Assembly (NCBI RefSeq): GCF_007680605.1
Contig: NZ_VEIO01000002.1
Coordinates: 555,899-619,898, forward strand
Length of the DNA: 64,000 nt
Reading direction: 5' to 3'
From: Paenibacillus xylanexedens
GTDB lineage: Bacteria > Bacillota > Bacilli > Paenibacillales > Paenibacillaceae
Numbering within the stretch: the stretch's first letter is position 1; each line of letters begins with the position of its first letter. Below, one piece after another: positions 56,612-64,000 of this stretch. A program made the position numbers and the translations under genes. The notes beneath the pieces are model-generated. The model ran no database searches. It was not told the DNA's origin and saw nothing but the letters and a program-made list of their open reading frames with translations.

Positions 56612-56822
56612 GTGGTTCTCCACCTTTCAACTCAAATATTTTTTCAACAGATTCGCCGAACACATGGGCTATTTTTAATGCCAGAACGACCGAGGGAGAA
56701 TAATCTCCACGTTCAATCAGAGCAATGGTTTGCCTTGATGCGCCAATGAGCTTCGCCAGTTCTGCCTGAGACAATCGATCTCTCGCTCGTAACTCCCGAA
56801 CGTGATTGTGTAATTCTTCCAC
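56595..56822 (-). CDS. XRE-family small regulator (YozG-like)
   Basis: A 75-residue HTH protein: VRELRARDRLSQAELAKLIGASRQTIALIERGDYSPSVVLALKIAHVFGESVEKIFEL is a complete Cro/CI-type domain. It overlaps the DUF3169 gene, which it likely regulates. GAGGTGAGTACG precedes its ATG. Promoter upstream at 56843-56871. Confidence 0.88.
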   Translation of the reverse strand: MEELHNHVRELRARDRLSQAELAKLIGASRQTIALIERGDYSPSVVLALKIAHVFGESVEKIFELKGGEPHESNR

Positions 56823-56842
56823 GTACTCACCTCCATGAATAC

Positions 56843-56871
56843 AATGTATATGATAATCGACTAAATGTAAA
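56843..56871 (-). promoter_or_regulatory. promoter of the XRE/DUF3169 operon
   Basis: Minus-strand TTTACA (56866-56871), 17-base spacer, TACATT (56843-56848). TATAATAT further upstream is a second possible element. Confidence 0.65.
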
Positions 56872-56934
56872 GTATAATATACAAAATGAATATGATTATT
56901 TACTTTTTAGGATGATGAACGAATTCGAATAAAC

Positions 56935-56960
56935 GTAAAAAAGAGCCTCGAAAGGCTCTC
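56935..56960 (-). terminator. terminator of the MFS gene
   Basis: GAGCCT/AGGCTC with a four-base loop (56943-56958), followed on the minus strand by a T-run. Confidence 0.72.
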
Positions 56961-56993
56961 AAATGTTTATTTGCGTCTATGGATAGATATTGC

Positions 56994-58298
56994 TTAGGAG
57001 GCATCTGCAAAGGAAGTGTTTGGATTGCGTTTGGCCTCTGCTCGAAGTGACATTCGAAAAAAGAAAAGGGCCCCCAAACCTGCTGTCAGGTATAAACCGG
57101 CCATCACATATGAAGGGAAGAGAGCTCCTATTGCCAGGCCAAGACTTCCCAGCAGAGCGGCAACATTATAGCTGAGTCCATCAGCTGCCAGGTATGCCGC
57201 GCGGTTTGAATCGGGAATGATGCCGGCTAGAAGAACCTGACGCACAGGTGAATACATAAGCTCCCCAATGGTGAACAGTACAGCAGAAGTTATAAGCAAC
57301 CATGCCCAGTTACTGAAAGCCAGCACGACAAAACCAGAGGTATAGAGGAGCATTCCGGCTGTTATGATCGTTTTGGAACTGATGCGTCTGATGTACTTGC
57401 CGAATGGAATGGCAATTAAGGCAACCATTACTGTGTTGATGATCATGACTATGCTGAACATGTGAAGGCCCGATATATGAAAGCCGAGAAATTCTGAAGC
57501 AAATTCATTTTTTAACCTTACGGCAATATATTTATCCAACTGAAATTCAAGGGCAACTGCAAGAACGGTTGCTGTAAAAAAGACCATAAAACGTTTATCG
57601 CGAAGTATTTTTTTGTAGGTGTTTAACATGTTGTTTTGTAAAGCTGACTTCAATTGTCCAGAGGGTTCAGACGGTGGAGATACAGATGAGTCATTTGCTG
57701 AATTAATTGAAACGTAATGTTTATTTACCATTGTTTCATGAATTAAAAATAGTAGAATTAGCAAGGTTACGATACTTTCCGCACATACCAGACTAAACAG
57801 CAGAAAACGAAATGATTCAAATAAAAGGCCTCCCAGCAATGCACCGAAAGTTATGGCTACATTGGTTGTCCAGTACTGCAAACCATAGATGTAATGCCGT
57901 TCCTGCTCACTGCTTACATCAACAATCATGGCATTTGCAATCGGAGCGGTTATCCCTGAACTGATGCTGCTGAGTAGAAACATAAGACATGTAAGTGTGA
58001 CAGAATTCATCCAGGGTGAATTGGCAGCTGCGATCCAGAATAGAGAAAATACCTGCAGACTTTGGGCGATGACCATCAGTTTTTTACGTCCCATTCGATC
58101 AGACAAGTATCCAGCGCCAAGTCCCGCCAGCATGGAAGCAGCAATATTAACGGTCAGTAGGAGCCCTGCCCATCCAGCACCAATCTGCATACTCAGATAA
58201 ATCCCCATAAACGGAAGAACAGTCTTTTGTGTCAGATCAGTAAAAAAATCAGTAACAATTCGAATTTTAATATTCGAGTGCAGATCAGCAAATTTCAT
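56994..58298 (-). CDS. MFS transporter, divergent from an SgrR-like regulator
   Basis: A 434-residue protein with twelve spans. The start (FFTDLTQKTVLPFMGIYLSMQIGAG) and the loop AGYLSDRMGRKKLMV (GxLaDrxGRkk) are MFS hallmarks; a second half with FGKYIRRIS follows. The long central loop (SINSANDSSVSPPSEPSGQLKSAL) joins the halves. It is divergent from an SgrR-type gene, as setA is in E. coli, so it may export sugars or sugar-phosphate derivatives. That substrate idea comes only from the context. Confidence 0.88.
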   Translation of the reverse strand: MKFADLHSNIKIRIVTDFFTDLTQKTVLPFMGIYLSMQIGAGWAGLLLTVNIAASMLAGLGAGYLSDRMGRKKLMVIAQSLQVFSLFWIAAANSPWMNSVTLTCLMFLLSSISSGITAPIANAMIVDVSSEQERHYIYGLQYWTTNVAITFGALLGGLLFESFRFLLFSLVCAESIVTLLILLFLIHETMVNKHYVSINSANDSSVSPPSEPSGQLKSALQNNMLNTYKKILRDKRFMVFFTATVLAVALEFQLDKYIAVRLKNEFASEFLGFHISGLHMFSIVMIINTVMVALIAIPFGKYIRRISSKTIITAGMLLYTSGFVVLAFSNWAWLLITSAVLFTIGELMYSPVRQVLLAGIIPDSNRAAYLAADGLSYNVAALLGSLGLAIGALFPSYVMAGLYLTAGLGALFFFRMSLRAEAKRNPNTSFADAS

Positions 58299-58443
58299 AG
58301 CAAGTATGTCTTCCTTCCTGTGGTCATGTTGATGTTATTGAGTATAATAAAATAAAACATGAATAAAAACTGTATACATATTCATTCGTATTTCGTATTT
58401 TAGGGAACAAAGAAAATGGACCATTCGGAGGGAGATACATCGC
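58299..58443. promoter_or_regulatory. divergent control region of MFS and SgrR-like genes
   Basis: The A/T-rich gap has TATTCATTCGTATTTCGTATTTTAGG with direct CGTATTT repeats, a likely binding site for the SgrR-like protein. No small RNA like SgrS can be recognised in so short a region. Confidence 0.45.
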
Positions 58444-60288
58444 ATGGATATATCGGAGCATTATATACAATTGCGATTGAAGCTTAAGCATGTACATGAT
58501 GATCAAGAGATTTACATCACTATAGGTGAACTTGCGGAGTATCTGTGCTGTACGATGCGTAACATGAATCTGATTATGAACAAGTTTCAGGAGCATGGTT
58601 GGGCAAGATGGAGCCCGCAGCGCGGAAGAGGAAAAAAGTCAATTCTGGTCTTTTGCAAGCCAGTGGCAGAAGTTGCTGCAGAACGTTTTGATCAGCTTTT
58701 GCATGCAAACAGGATGGAAGAAGCCTATGAAATGTCCTCATCCCTGACACCTCAGTTAAGAGAGAGGCTGCTGCATAATCTGCAACATCAATTTGGTCTA
58801 CGTTCCATTGAAGGGGTTGCAGGTAGAACGGATACATTACGAATTCCGCAGAATACTCCTTTCCAGACCTTTGACCCAACGCAGACGGCGATGTGGGGGG
58901 AAGGTTTTATTATCACTGAGGTTTTTGACCGTCTGGTTCGTTACAATGCAGAGCGGCAGCAATGTGAGCCAAGTCTGGCTATAGCGTGGGAGAGTGATCA
59001 GGAGGGTAGAGAGTGGACGTTTTATCTGAACAAAGGCGTTCAGTTTCATCATGGTCGTGTGATGGAAGCAGCAGATGTTAAATTTACGTTTGATCGTATC
59101 GTTACTGATCCCGATAATCCTTGCAAAACCATGTTTGGTTCAATTCAACATGTTGAATTGATAGACAACCTGACCGTACGCTTTGTGCTACATAAGCCTA
59201 ACTTCATGTTGCCTGATCTGCTGAGCAGTTTGTGTGCTTCGATTGTACCTATGGATGTACAGATGGAACCCCTTCGTCCGATTGGAACAGGACCTTATCG
59301 AATTACGCATCATGACGCGACCTTGTTGGTAATGGAGGTATTCCCGACTTATTTCCGAGGCCGAGCATATATTGATCGGGTTGAATTCTGGCAGCTTCCT
59401 CAAGCAGACTTGACTGAATCTTTAGTTAAGAAGCGTTTAATTTCAGACGGTGAACTTCGTTCTGTGGAGCATGAGATTCAGGGCGGTGTATTTATGACGT
59501 TTAATATGCAAAAGGAAGGCCCGCATCATGATCTTTATTTCCGTCAAGCTGTCCGGCTGTTACTCGATTCGGATCAGTTGGTTGAATCAATGGACAATCC
59601 TTACATGGAGAAGGTCGATCGTTTGATTCATGTTCGAGCACGGGAGCAACAAAATGTAATTCCTTCTAAAGAGGCTGTGACAGGTCAGACGGGATCGGAC
59701 AAGTCAGGACTTGTACAGGCAGCGACGTTGCTTGAGCGCAGTGCTTACCAGGGACAACCGTTGCGAGTCTGGGTTGAAGAAGGGGAGCAGATGGAGGCAG
59801 ATATGGCTTGGTTTGCCAAGCGTTGTGAATCAGTGGGTTTAAACATAACTGTTGTGACTGGCGATCCTGTTCATATGGTCTATCATGACGAACTGCAGCC
59901 TTATGAGATGATCTATACGGGAGAAGTATTTGATGAGCATATGATGCGGAGTCTGATAACGATGTATACATTCGGAAATACGTTATTTCTGCTTGCAATG
60001 AATGATTATTGGAGAGCCGAGCTTGCCCGAGCATGTGAAAATATCGTTATGATTCAGGAACCTGTGCTGCGTATGGAAAGATTAATTCAACTGGAGGGGC
60101 GGCTTATTGAAGAGGCGCTTATACTGCCGGTATATTCTTTCAAAGAAGTGCACGCCCATGATGTCTCGCTACGGAATTACAAAATTTCAGGCTATGGTTT
60201 GCCGGATTTGCGGCAACTTTGGATTAAAAGAAAAACAGATGCGCCGAATAAGGAGACAAGTTATCCGGTGTATATCCCTCTGTGGTAG
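58444..60288 (+). CDS. SgrR-like transcription regulator with binding-protein domain
   Basis: A 614-residue protein: N-terminal winged helix (LKLKHVHDDQEIYITIGELAEYLCCTMRNMNLIMNKFQEHGWARWSPQRGRGKKSILVF), helical link, then an oligopeptide-type SBP domain (TFDPTQTAMWGEGFIITEVFDRLVRYNAERQQCEPSLAIAWESDQEGREWTFYLNKGVQFHHGRVMEAADVKFTFDRIV). This is SgrR architecture (sugar-phosphate stress in E. coli). It has no signal peptide, so it senses inside the cell. Divergent from an MFS exporter, which it probably controls. Confidence 0.88.
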   Translation: MDISEHYIQLRLKLKHVHDDQEIYITIGELAEYLCCTMRNMNLIMNKFQEHGWARWSPQRGRGKKSILVFCKPVAEVAAERFDQLLHANRMEEAYEMSSSLTPQLRERLLHNLQHQFGLRSIEGVAGRTDTLRIPQNTPFQTFDPTQTAMWGEGFIITEVFDRLVRYNAERQQCEPSLAIAWESDQEGREWTFYLNKGVQFHHGRVMEAADVKFTFDRIVTDPDNPCKTMFGSIQHVELIDNLTVRFVLHKPNFMLPDLLSSLCASIVPMDVQMEPLRPIGTGPYRITHHDATLLVMEVFPTYFRGRAYIDRVEFWQLPQADLTESLVKKRLISDGELRSVEHEIQGGVFMTFNMQKEGPHHDLYFRQAVRLLLDSDQLVESMDNPYMEKVDRLIHVRAREQQNVIPSKEAVTGQTGSDKSGLVQAATLLERSAYQGQPLRVWVEEGEQMEADMAWFAKRCESVGLNITVVTGDPVHMVYHDELQPYEMIYTGEVFDEHMMRSLITMYTFGNTLFLLAMNDYWRAELARACENIVMIQEPVLRMERLIQLEGRLIEEALILPVYSFKEVHAHDVSLRNYKISGYGLPDLRQLWIKRKTDAPNKETSYPVYIPLW

Positions 60289-60440
60289 ACAAGAAATCCG
60301 TTTCAACAACGTTTCATGCCATGCTTGTCAAACTAGTCCGCATATATCGAACAAGTCCCTCATAACATGTACTAATCAAGTAGGGGTTCTGCTGTACGCA
60401 AAATCCTGAAGTGAAAACATGTGCTAAAGGGGATGATGTC

Positions 60441-61655
60441 ATGCGCCGAATATCATGGATGCTTGCCATGGTATTGGTCTTATCGGCCTTACTTGCCGCC
60501 TGCGGGAAGAAGGATGCGGCAGCTGTGGTCAAAGATCTGAACGAAGTCGTTGGAGAGATGGAAAGTTACCAGGGAGCAGGCGTCATGACGCTGCATACCG
60601 GAGAGACGCCGCAGCAGTACAAGGTCGAGGTATGGCATCAGAAGCCTTCGTATTACCGCATTGCGTTAACCAATGCCAAGAAGGATGTTACGCAAATCGT
60701 TCTTCGTAACGATGAAGGAGTATTCGTACTCACGCCGAGTCAGAATAAAAGCTTCCGCTTCCAAAGTGACTGGCCAGATAACCAGGGGCAGGTTTACTTG
60801 TATGAAACGTTGATCCGAAGCATTACAGGGGATACGACCCGTCAGTTTGCAGATGAAAAGGAAACTTATGTGTTTGATGTGGCTGCCAACTACAATACAC
60901 ATGCTCTTGTAAGACAGAAAATCTGGCTGAACAAGAGTGATTACGCACCGAAACAAGTGGAGGTATCCGACTCCAATGCCAATGTGGTGGTGGACGTGAA
61001 GTTTGACAGCTTCAAATTCGGAGCCGAATTTGGAAAAGATGCCTTTGACATGCAGCGGAACATGACGGCTGCAACGGAAGAGGGGAATAAGACAGGCACT
61101 GATGCTGGAGTGGCTCCAGCCGAGAAAACGGATGATGCAGGAGCACAGCAACCTGCTAATCCTCAGGCTACGCCAGGCTCCAAGGGAACCGAAGGAGCTG
61201 TTGATGGGCAGACAGGTGTAAGTGAGGGTACGAATCAACAAGGAACAGAAGGTTCAGAGGGGGCATCAAGTGGGCAGGGTACCGAAGAACCTACTGTGGC
61301 TGAACCGCAGGAAGCAGACAGCTTTGGTGTCATTCAACCGACATATGCGCCGGAAGGTGTCAAGCTGAAGGATGATCAGATTCTGGAAGAAGACGGGGAT
61401 TATTCCGTTCTGCTCCGGTATGAGGGAACCTATAATTACACGATATTTGAAGCAAGACCTCAGGATCGTGCCGTATCCCTTGCCCCTTCCCGTCTGGTTG
61501 ATCTTGGATTTACAGCAGGTATGATTAGCGGAGATGCTTTACAGACGCTGACCTGGACTTCTGATGGCGTGGAATACCGAATTACAAGCGCGGATCTGCC
61601 TGAGAATGAAATGGTACGTATAGCGACCTCCATGCAGGAAGAGTCAGGTAAATAA
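60441..61655 (+). CDS. ydcC: YdcC-like sporulation-associated lipoprotein
   Basis: About 404 residues, start ATG 60441 (AAAGGGGATGATG). Lipobox LLAAC. The LolA/RseB-like domain (residues 25-215: VVKDLNEVVGEMESYQGAGVMTLHTGETPQQYKVEVWHQKPSYYRIAL...) is typical of YdcC. A disordered Gly/Thr/Gln/Glu-rich linker (220-300) and a DUF4367-like C-terminal domain (GVIQPTYAPEGVKLKDDQI...) follow. In B. subtilis ydcC precedes alr and the ndoA operon, as here. Located at the outer membrane face or forespore; made by sigma-E type control in relatives, inferred. Confidence 0.85.
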   Translation: MRRISWMLAMVLVLSALLAACGKKDAAAVVKDLNEVVGEMESYQGAGVMTLHTGETPQQYKVEVWHQKPSYYRIALTNAKKDVTQIVLRNDEGVFVLTPSQNKSFRFQSDWPDNQGQVYLYETLIRSITGDTTRQFADEKETYVFDVAANYNTHALVRQKIWLNKSDYAPKQVEVSDSNANVVVDVKFDSFKFGAEFGKDAFDMQRNMTAATEEGNKTGTDAGVAPAEKTDDAGAQQPANPQATPGSKGTEGAVDGQTGVSEGTNQQGTEGSEGASSGQGTEEPTVAEPQEADSFGVIQPTYAPEGVKLKDDQILEEDGDYSVLLRYEGTYNYTIFEARPQDRAVSLAPSRLVDLGFTAGMISGDALQTLTWTSDGVEYRITSADLPENEMVRIATSMQEESGK

Positions 61656-62034
61656 AACGAGAACGCATAGCCGTTCTATCCCAAGGAATGCTATAGAGCA
61701 TCGGAGATTTCATTTCTCCGGTGCTTTATTTATTTTCACAGTGCACAAGAACATGCCGAGTTCACTCTAAAAATACGAAATACGCTTCTATGCGGAGAGA
61801 ACCGGGTAATAAGCTGATGTAAGCAAGTTATATTCAGCTGTATATTGAGACCCAAGCGGACTGGAATAACTGTGCTTATTGGCCGTCTTTTGCACTTGAT
61901 TGTGGTTCTCTGCAGGCTCCTACAGCATATGATGTGAGAAGTGAAATTTCTGTACATTTGACAGTGACATGCTGGAGCATTACGATGGAGTCTGACGTGA
62001 GCCGGATTAAGAAGATTAGAGAAGGTGACTTAAC
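61656..62034. other. gap between ydcC and alr with terminator
   Basis: Hairpin AGCATCGGAGA / TCTCCGGTGCT (61697-61707, 61715-61725), then T-rich sequence, ends ydcC. The remaining 300 bases must contain the alr promoter; I see no decisive boxes. GAAGGTGA at 62022-62029 is the alr ribosome site. Confidence 0.6.
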
Positions 62035-63222
62035 GTGCAAGGACAATATAGGCCGACCCAGGCGGAGATTAATCTGGACCATCTGCGAGGCAACGTAACC
62101 GCTTTTCGTGAGGTATTGCCTCAGGGTACGAGATTTCTCGCTTGTGTAAAGGCCAACGCTTACGGGCATGGAGCAGTAGAGACAGCCAGAGAATTGGAAC
62201 GAGTGGGCGTGGATTATTTAAGTGTAGCGTTTCTTGACGAAGCTCTCGAACTGCGTCTGCACGGTATTACAAGCCCGATTCTGGTATTGGGGTATACGCC
62301 GCCTGAAGGAGTCGCTGTAGCGTGGCAACATGATGTGACGATTACTTTGTTTAGCAGAGACGTGCTTGAGGCGATCAAACAGGTGAAACCAGGCACATTC
62401 GCAAATCAGTTGAAAGTTCACATCAAGATCGACAGTGGCATGGGCAGATTGGGTCTGCTACCTGGCAATGAGGCTATTGACTTTATACAAGAGGTTTCCT
62501 CACTTGATCAGGTAATGCTGGAAGGCATGTTTACTCACTATGCCAAAGCAGATGAAGAAGACAAGACCTATACACTGGATCAGTATCGACGGTTTCAGAG
62601 CGTTACAGAGACGCTTCGGAATCAGGGATGTGTCATCCCGATTATACATACGGCCAACAGTGCCGCTGCCATTGATACACCAGAATTATCCTATGATATG
62701 GTTCGTGTGGGCATAAGTCTGTATGGACTGTATCCTTCGGTAGAGGTGAATCACCAGGTAGTGAAGTTGCTCCCGGTAATGACACTGAAGACAAAAGCGG
62801 TTCTGGTCAAAACACTGCCGTCCCATTGGGGAGTCAGTTATGGAACCCGTTATTTTACACAGGAAAATGAACGAATAGCGACCTTGCCTATCGGCTATGC
62901 AGACGGATTTTCAAGAATGCTGACAGGCAAAGCACAGGTGCTTGTGCGTGGCCGCCGCGTTCCTGTCGTCGGTACGATCTGCATGGATCAGTGCATGGTG
63001 TCGCTACAATCTTTCGCGGAAGAAGCGGAAGCAATTCAAGCCGGCGAAGAGGTTGTTCTCATCGGCCACCAGTCCGGCGGTGTAATTACCGCTAGTGAGG
63101 TGGCAGACCAGCTCGGTACGATTCACTATGAAGTGATCTGCATGATGGCTCATCGCATTCCCCGGGTCTATACCCGGGGAGGAGAGGTAGTCACCAGAAT
63201 CAATCCCCTTTTGACAACGTAA
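62035..63222 (+). CDS. alr: alanine racemase
   Basis: A 395-residue PLP enzyme that makes D-alanine for peptidoglycan. GTG start at 62035. The PLP lysine is K39 in CVKANAYGHGA, followed by the TIM barrel and the C-terminal beta domain with catalytic tyrosine in GVSYGTRY (near residue 270). SGMGRLGLLP (residues about 138-147), HTANSAAAID and RVGISLYGLYPS are family signatures. It is followed by the ndoAI/ndoA pair as in Bacillus. Terminator not obvious. Confidence 0.97.
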   Translation: MQGQYRPTQAEINLDHLRGNVTAFREVLPQGTRFLACVKANAYGHGAVETARELERVGVDYLSVAFLDEALELRLHGITSPILVLGYTPPEGVAVAWQHDVTITLFSRDVLEAIKQVKPGTFANQLKVHIKIDSGMGRLGLLPGNEAIDFIQEVSSLDQVMLEGMFTHYAKADEEDKTYTLDQYRRFQSVTETLRNQGCVIPIIHTANSAAAIDTPELSYDMVRVGISLYGLYPSVEVNHQVVKLLPVMTLKTKAVLVKTLPSHWGVSYGTRYFTQENERIATLPIGYADGFSRMLTGKAQVLVRGRRVPVVGTICMDQCMVSLQSFAEEAEAIQAGEEVVLIGHQSGGVITASEVADQLGTIHYEVICMMAHRIPRVYTRGGEVVTRINPLLTT

Positions 63223-63481
63223 TTCGCAAATTGGACACGATTACCAGCAACATTTTTTTCAGAACAGAAGGAATACTGTCGCAGCATCTCGAAATATGTA
63301 CGATGTCAGGAATTTAATCCTGAAATGCGATGTTTAGTCTGTACGAATAATGATTCCCGTGTTTATAATGGAGTACAGCATACTTGATATACGCGGGGCA
63401 TATATATTCCTTTGTATAAAAGTTCTGGAAAAGCGTAATACTGGTTCACAATGGCGAAAGGTTTGTGGGGGTGGAAGAAAG
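63223..63481. other. gap between alr and ndoAI
   Basis: 260 bases without a gene of its own. An in-frame ATG at 63350 precedes ndoAI but the protein it would add has no ribosome site and no similarity. GGGGGTGG at 63467-63474 is the ndoAI ribosome site. The promoter of the toxin-antitoxin operon is expected here. Confidence 0.5.
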
Positions 63482-63763
63482 GTGGCCAACTTGCAGAACA
63501 CCAAGCGGATTATGATCAGTTTACCTGATTATCTTTTGCAGGAAGTGGATGGCATCGTAGCGCTGGAGAATTCCAACCGCAGCGAATTGATTAGGCAAGC
63601 AATGAAGCTGTACTTGACGGAGCGGAAGAAACGTTACATCCGTGAATCAATGCAGCGAGGGTACATGGAGATGGCGAAGATTAACCTGACCATGGCATCC
63701 GAAGCCTTTCACGCGGAGGAAGATGCGGACAGCACTCTGGACCGCTTAGTTAGCGGGGTGTAG
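63482..63763 (+). CDS. ndoAI: EndoAI antitoxin (ribbon-helix-helix)
   Basis: A 93-residue protein from the GTG at 63482, the same length as B. subtilis EndoAI. NTKRIMISLPDYLLQEVDGIVALENSNRSELIRQAMKLYLTERKKRYIRESMQRGYMEMAKINLTMASEAFHAEEDADSTLDRLVSGV has the RHH domain followed by the toxin-binding C-terminal helix. It neutralises the MazF-type toxin encoded four bases downstream and represses their promoter. Confidence 0.93.
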   Translation: MANLQNTKRIMISLPDYLLQEVDGIVALENSNRSELIRQAMKLYLTERKKRYIRESMQRGYMEMAKINLTMASEAFHAEEDADSTLDRLVSGV

Positions 63764-63766
63764 ACA

Positions 63767-64000
63767 GTGATCGTAAAACGTGGTGACGTTTTTTTTGCGG
63801 ATCTTTCTCCCGTTGTCGGTTCTGAGCAAGGTGGAGTCAGGCCGGTTCTGGTTATTCAGAACGATATCGGCAACCGGTTCAGTCCAACCTGTATCGTGGC
63901 GGCCATTACCGCCCAGATTCAGAAGGCAAAGCTGCCGACGCATGTCGAAATTGATGCAGCGGCGCATGGCTTTGACCGGGACTCGGTGATTTTGCTCGAA
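63767..64000 (+). CDS. ndoA: EndoA (MazF-type) mRNA interferase, cut by window end
   Basis: GTG start at 63767, frame open to the edge (78 codons visible; the family has about 116). [34 protein letters not shown] and [25 protein letters not shown] are the MazF/EndoA signature with the RPVLVIQND motif. It cuts single-stranded mRNA at specific short sequences and is held by EndoAI. The last third lies outside the window. Confidence 0.96.
   Translation, partial: MIVKRGDVFFADLSPVVGSEQGGVRPVLVIQNDIGNRFSPTCIVAAITAQIQKAKLPTHVEIDAAAHGFDRDSVILLE

Overview
The window looks like a Paenibacillus chromosome or a close relative. The evidence is low-to-mid GC, strong AGGAGG ribosome sites, many ATGA-type overlaps, a spore-former gene order at the right end (ydcC-like lipoprotein, alr, ndoAI, ndoA), an S-layer-homology surface enzyme, a kimA homologue and a small DUF7667-like phage protein common in that genus. 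No rRNA, tRNA, CRISPR array or insertion sequence is visible.

Positions 1-13750 are the late morphogenesis and lysis half of a PBSX/Mu-like contractile-tail prophage, all on the plus strand and in canonical order: XkdH end, XkdI, XkdJ, a small protein, sheath, tube, tail assembly chaperone with a -1 frameshift signal, an inserted lipoprotein gene, tape measure, LysM baseplate protein, hub protein, DUF2577, DUF2634, baseplate J, DUF2313, fibre-like proteins, then small membrane proteins, an M15 endolysin and an LLH holin. Capsid genes and any integrase would lie to the left.

Positions 13750-20400 are the accessory arm of the prophage. It holds (a) a three-gene cassette whose products look like an ADP-ribosyltransferase toxin, a small antitoxin and a SecB-like chaperone, matching the layout of CmdTAC-type toxin-antitoxin-chaperone defence; (b) a NucB-like secreted DNase and two small phage proteins on the minus strand; (c) a ribbon-helix-helix protein between paired divergent promoters; (d) a LexA-box promoter in front of a LexA-like winged helix protein and a YolD-like protein; (e) an agr-like peptide signalling cassette (kinase-less multi-spanning membrane protein, AgrB, AgrD-like peptide without cysteine, tandem LytTR-like regulator); and (f) a small HTH protein and minor genes. 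The two most unusual items, the toxin-antitoxin-chaperone cassette and the peptide signalling cassette, are here.

From about 20.6 kb on the content is ordinary chromosome: lacZ with a divergent AraC regulator, another AraC regulator with a DinB-like enzyme, a possible spore-appendage-like protein, a MORN protein, a GNAT enzyme, rhaD, the potassium importer kimA, a fragment of a sugar-binding protein, and a very large secreted nuclease/5'-nucleotidase with S-layer anchors. Next comes an iron and osmolyte region: a Fur-controlled siderophore-binding lipoprotein, a glycine betaine OpuA-type transporter whose permease is fused to two tandem binding domains, its GbsR-type repressor, and a Fur-controlled AraC regulator with a shortened binding-protein domain. 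After that are a DUF5050 protein, a Gfo/Idh/MocA oxidoreductase with an RpiR regulator, an ABC-2 exporter, an Hsp90-like protein with a helical-repeat partner, a DUF3169/XRE pair, an MFS exporter divergent from an SgrR-like regulator, and finally ydcC, alr and the ndoAI/ndoA toxin-antitoxin pair, cut by the window end.

All functional calls rest on reading motifs and gene order by eye; no database search was possible.
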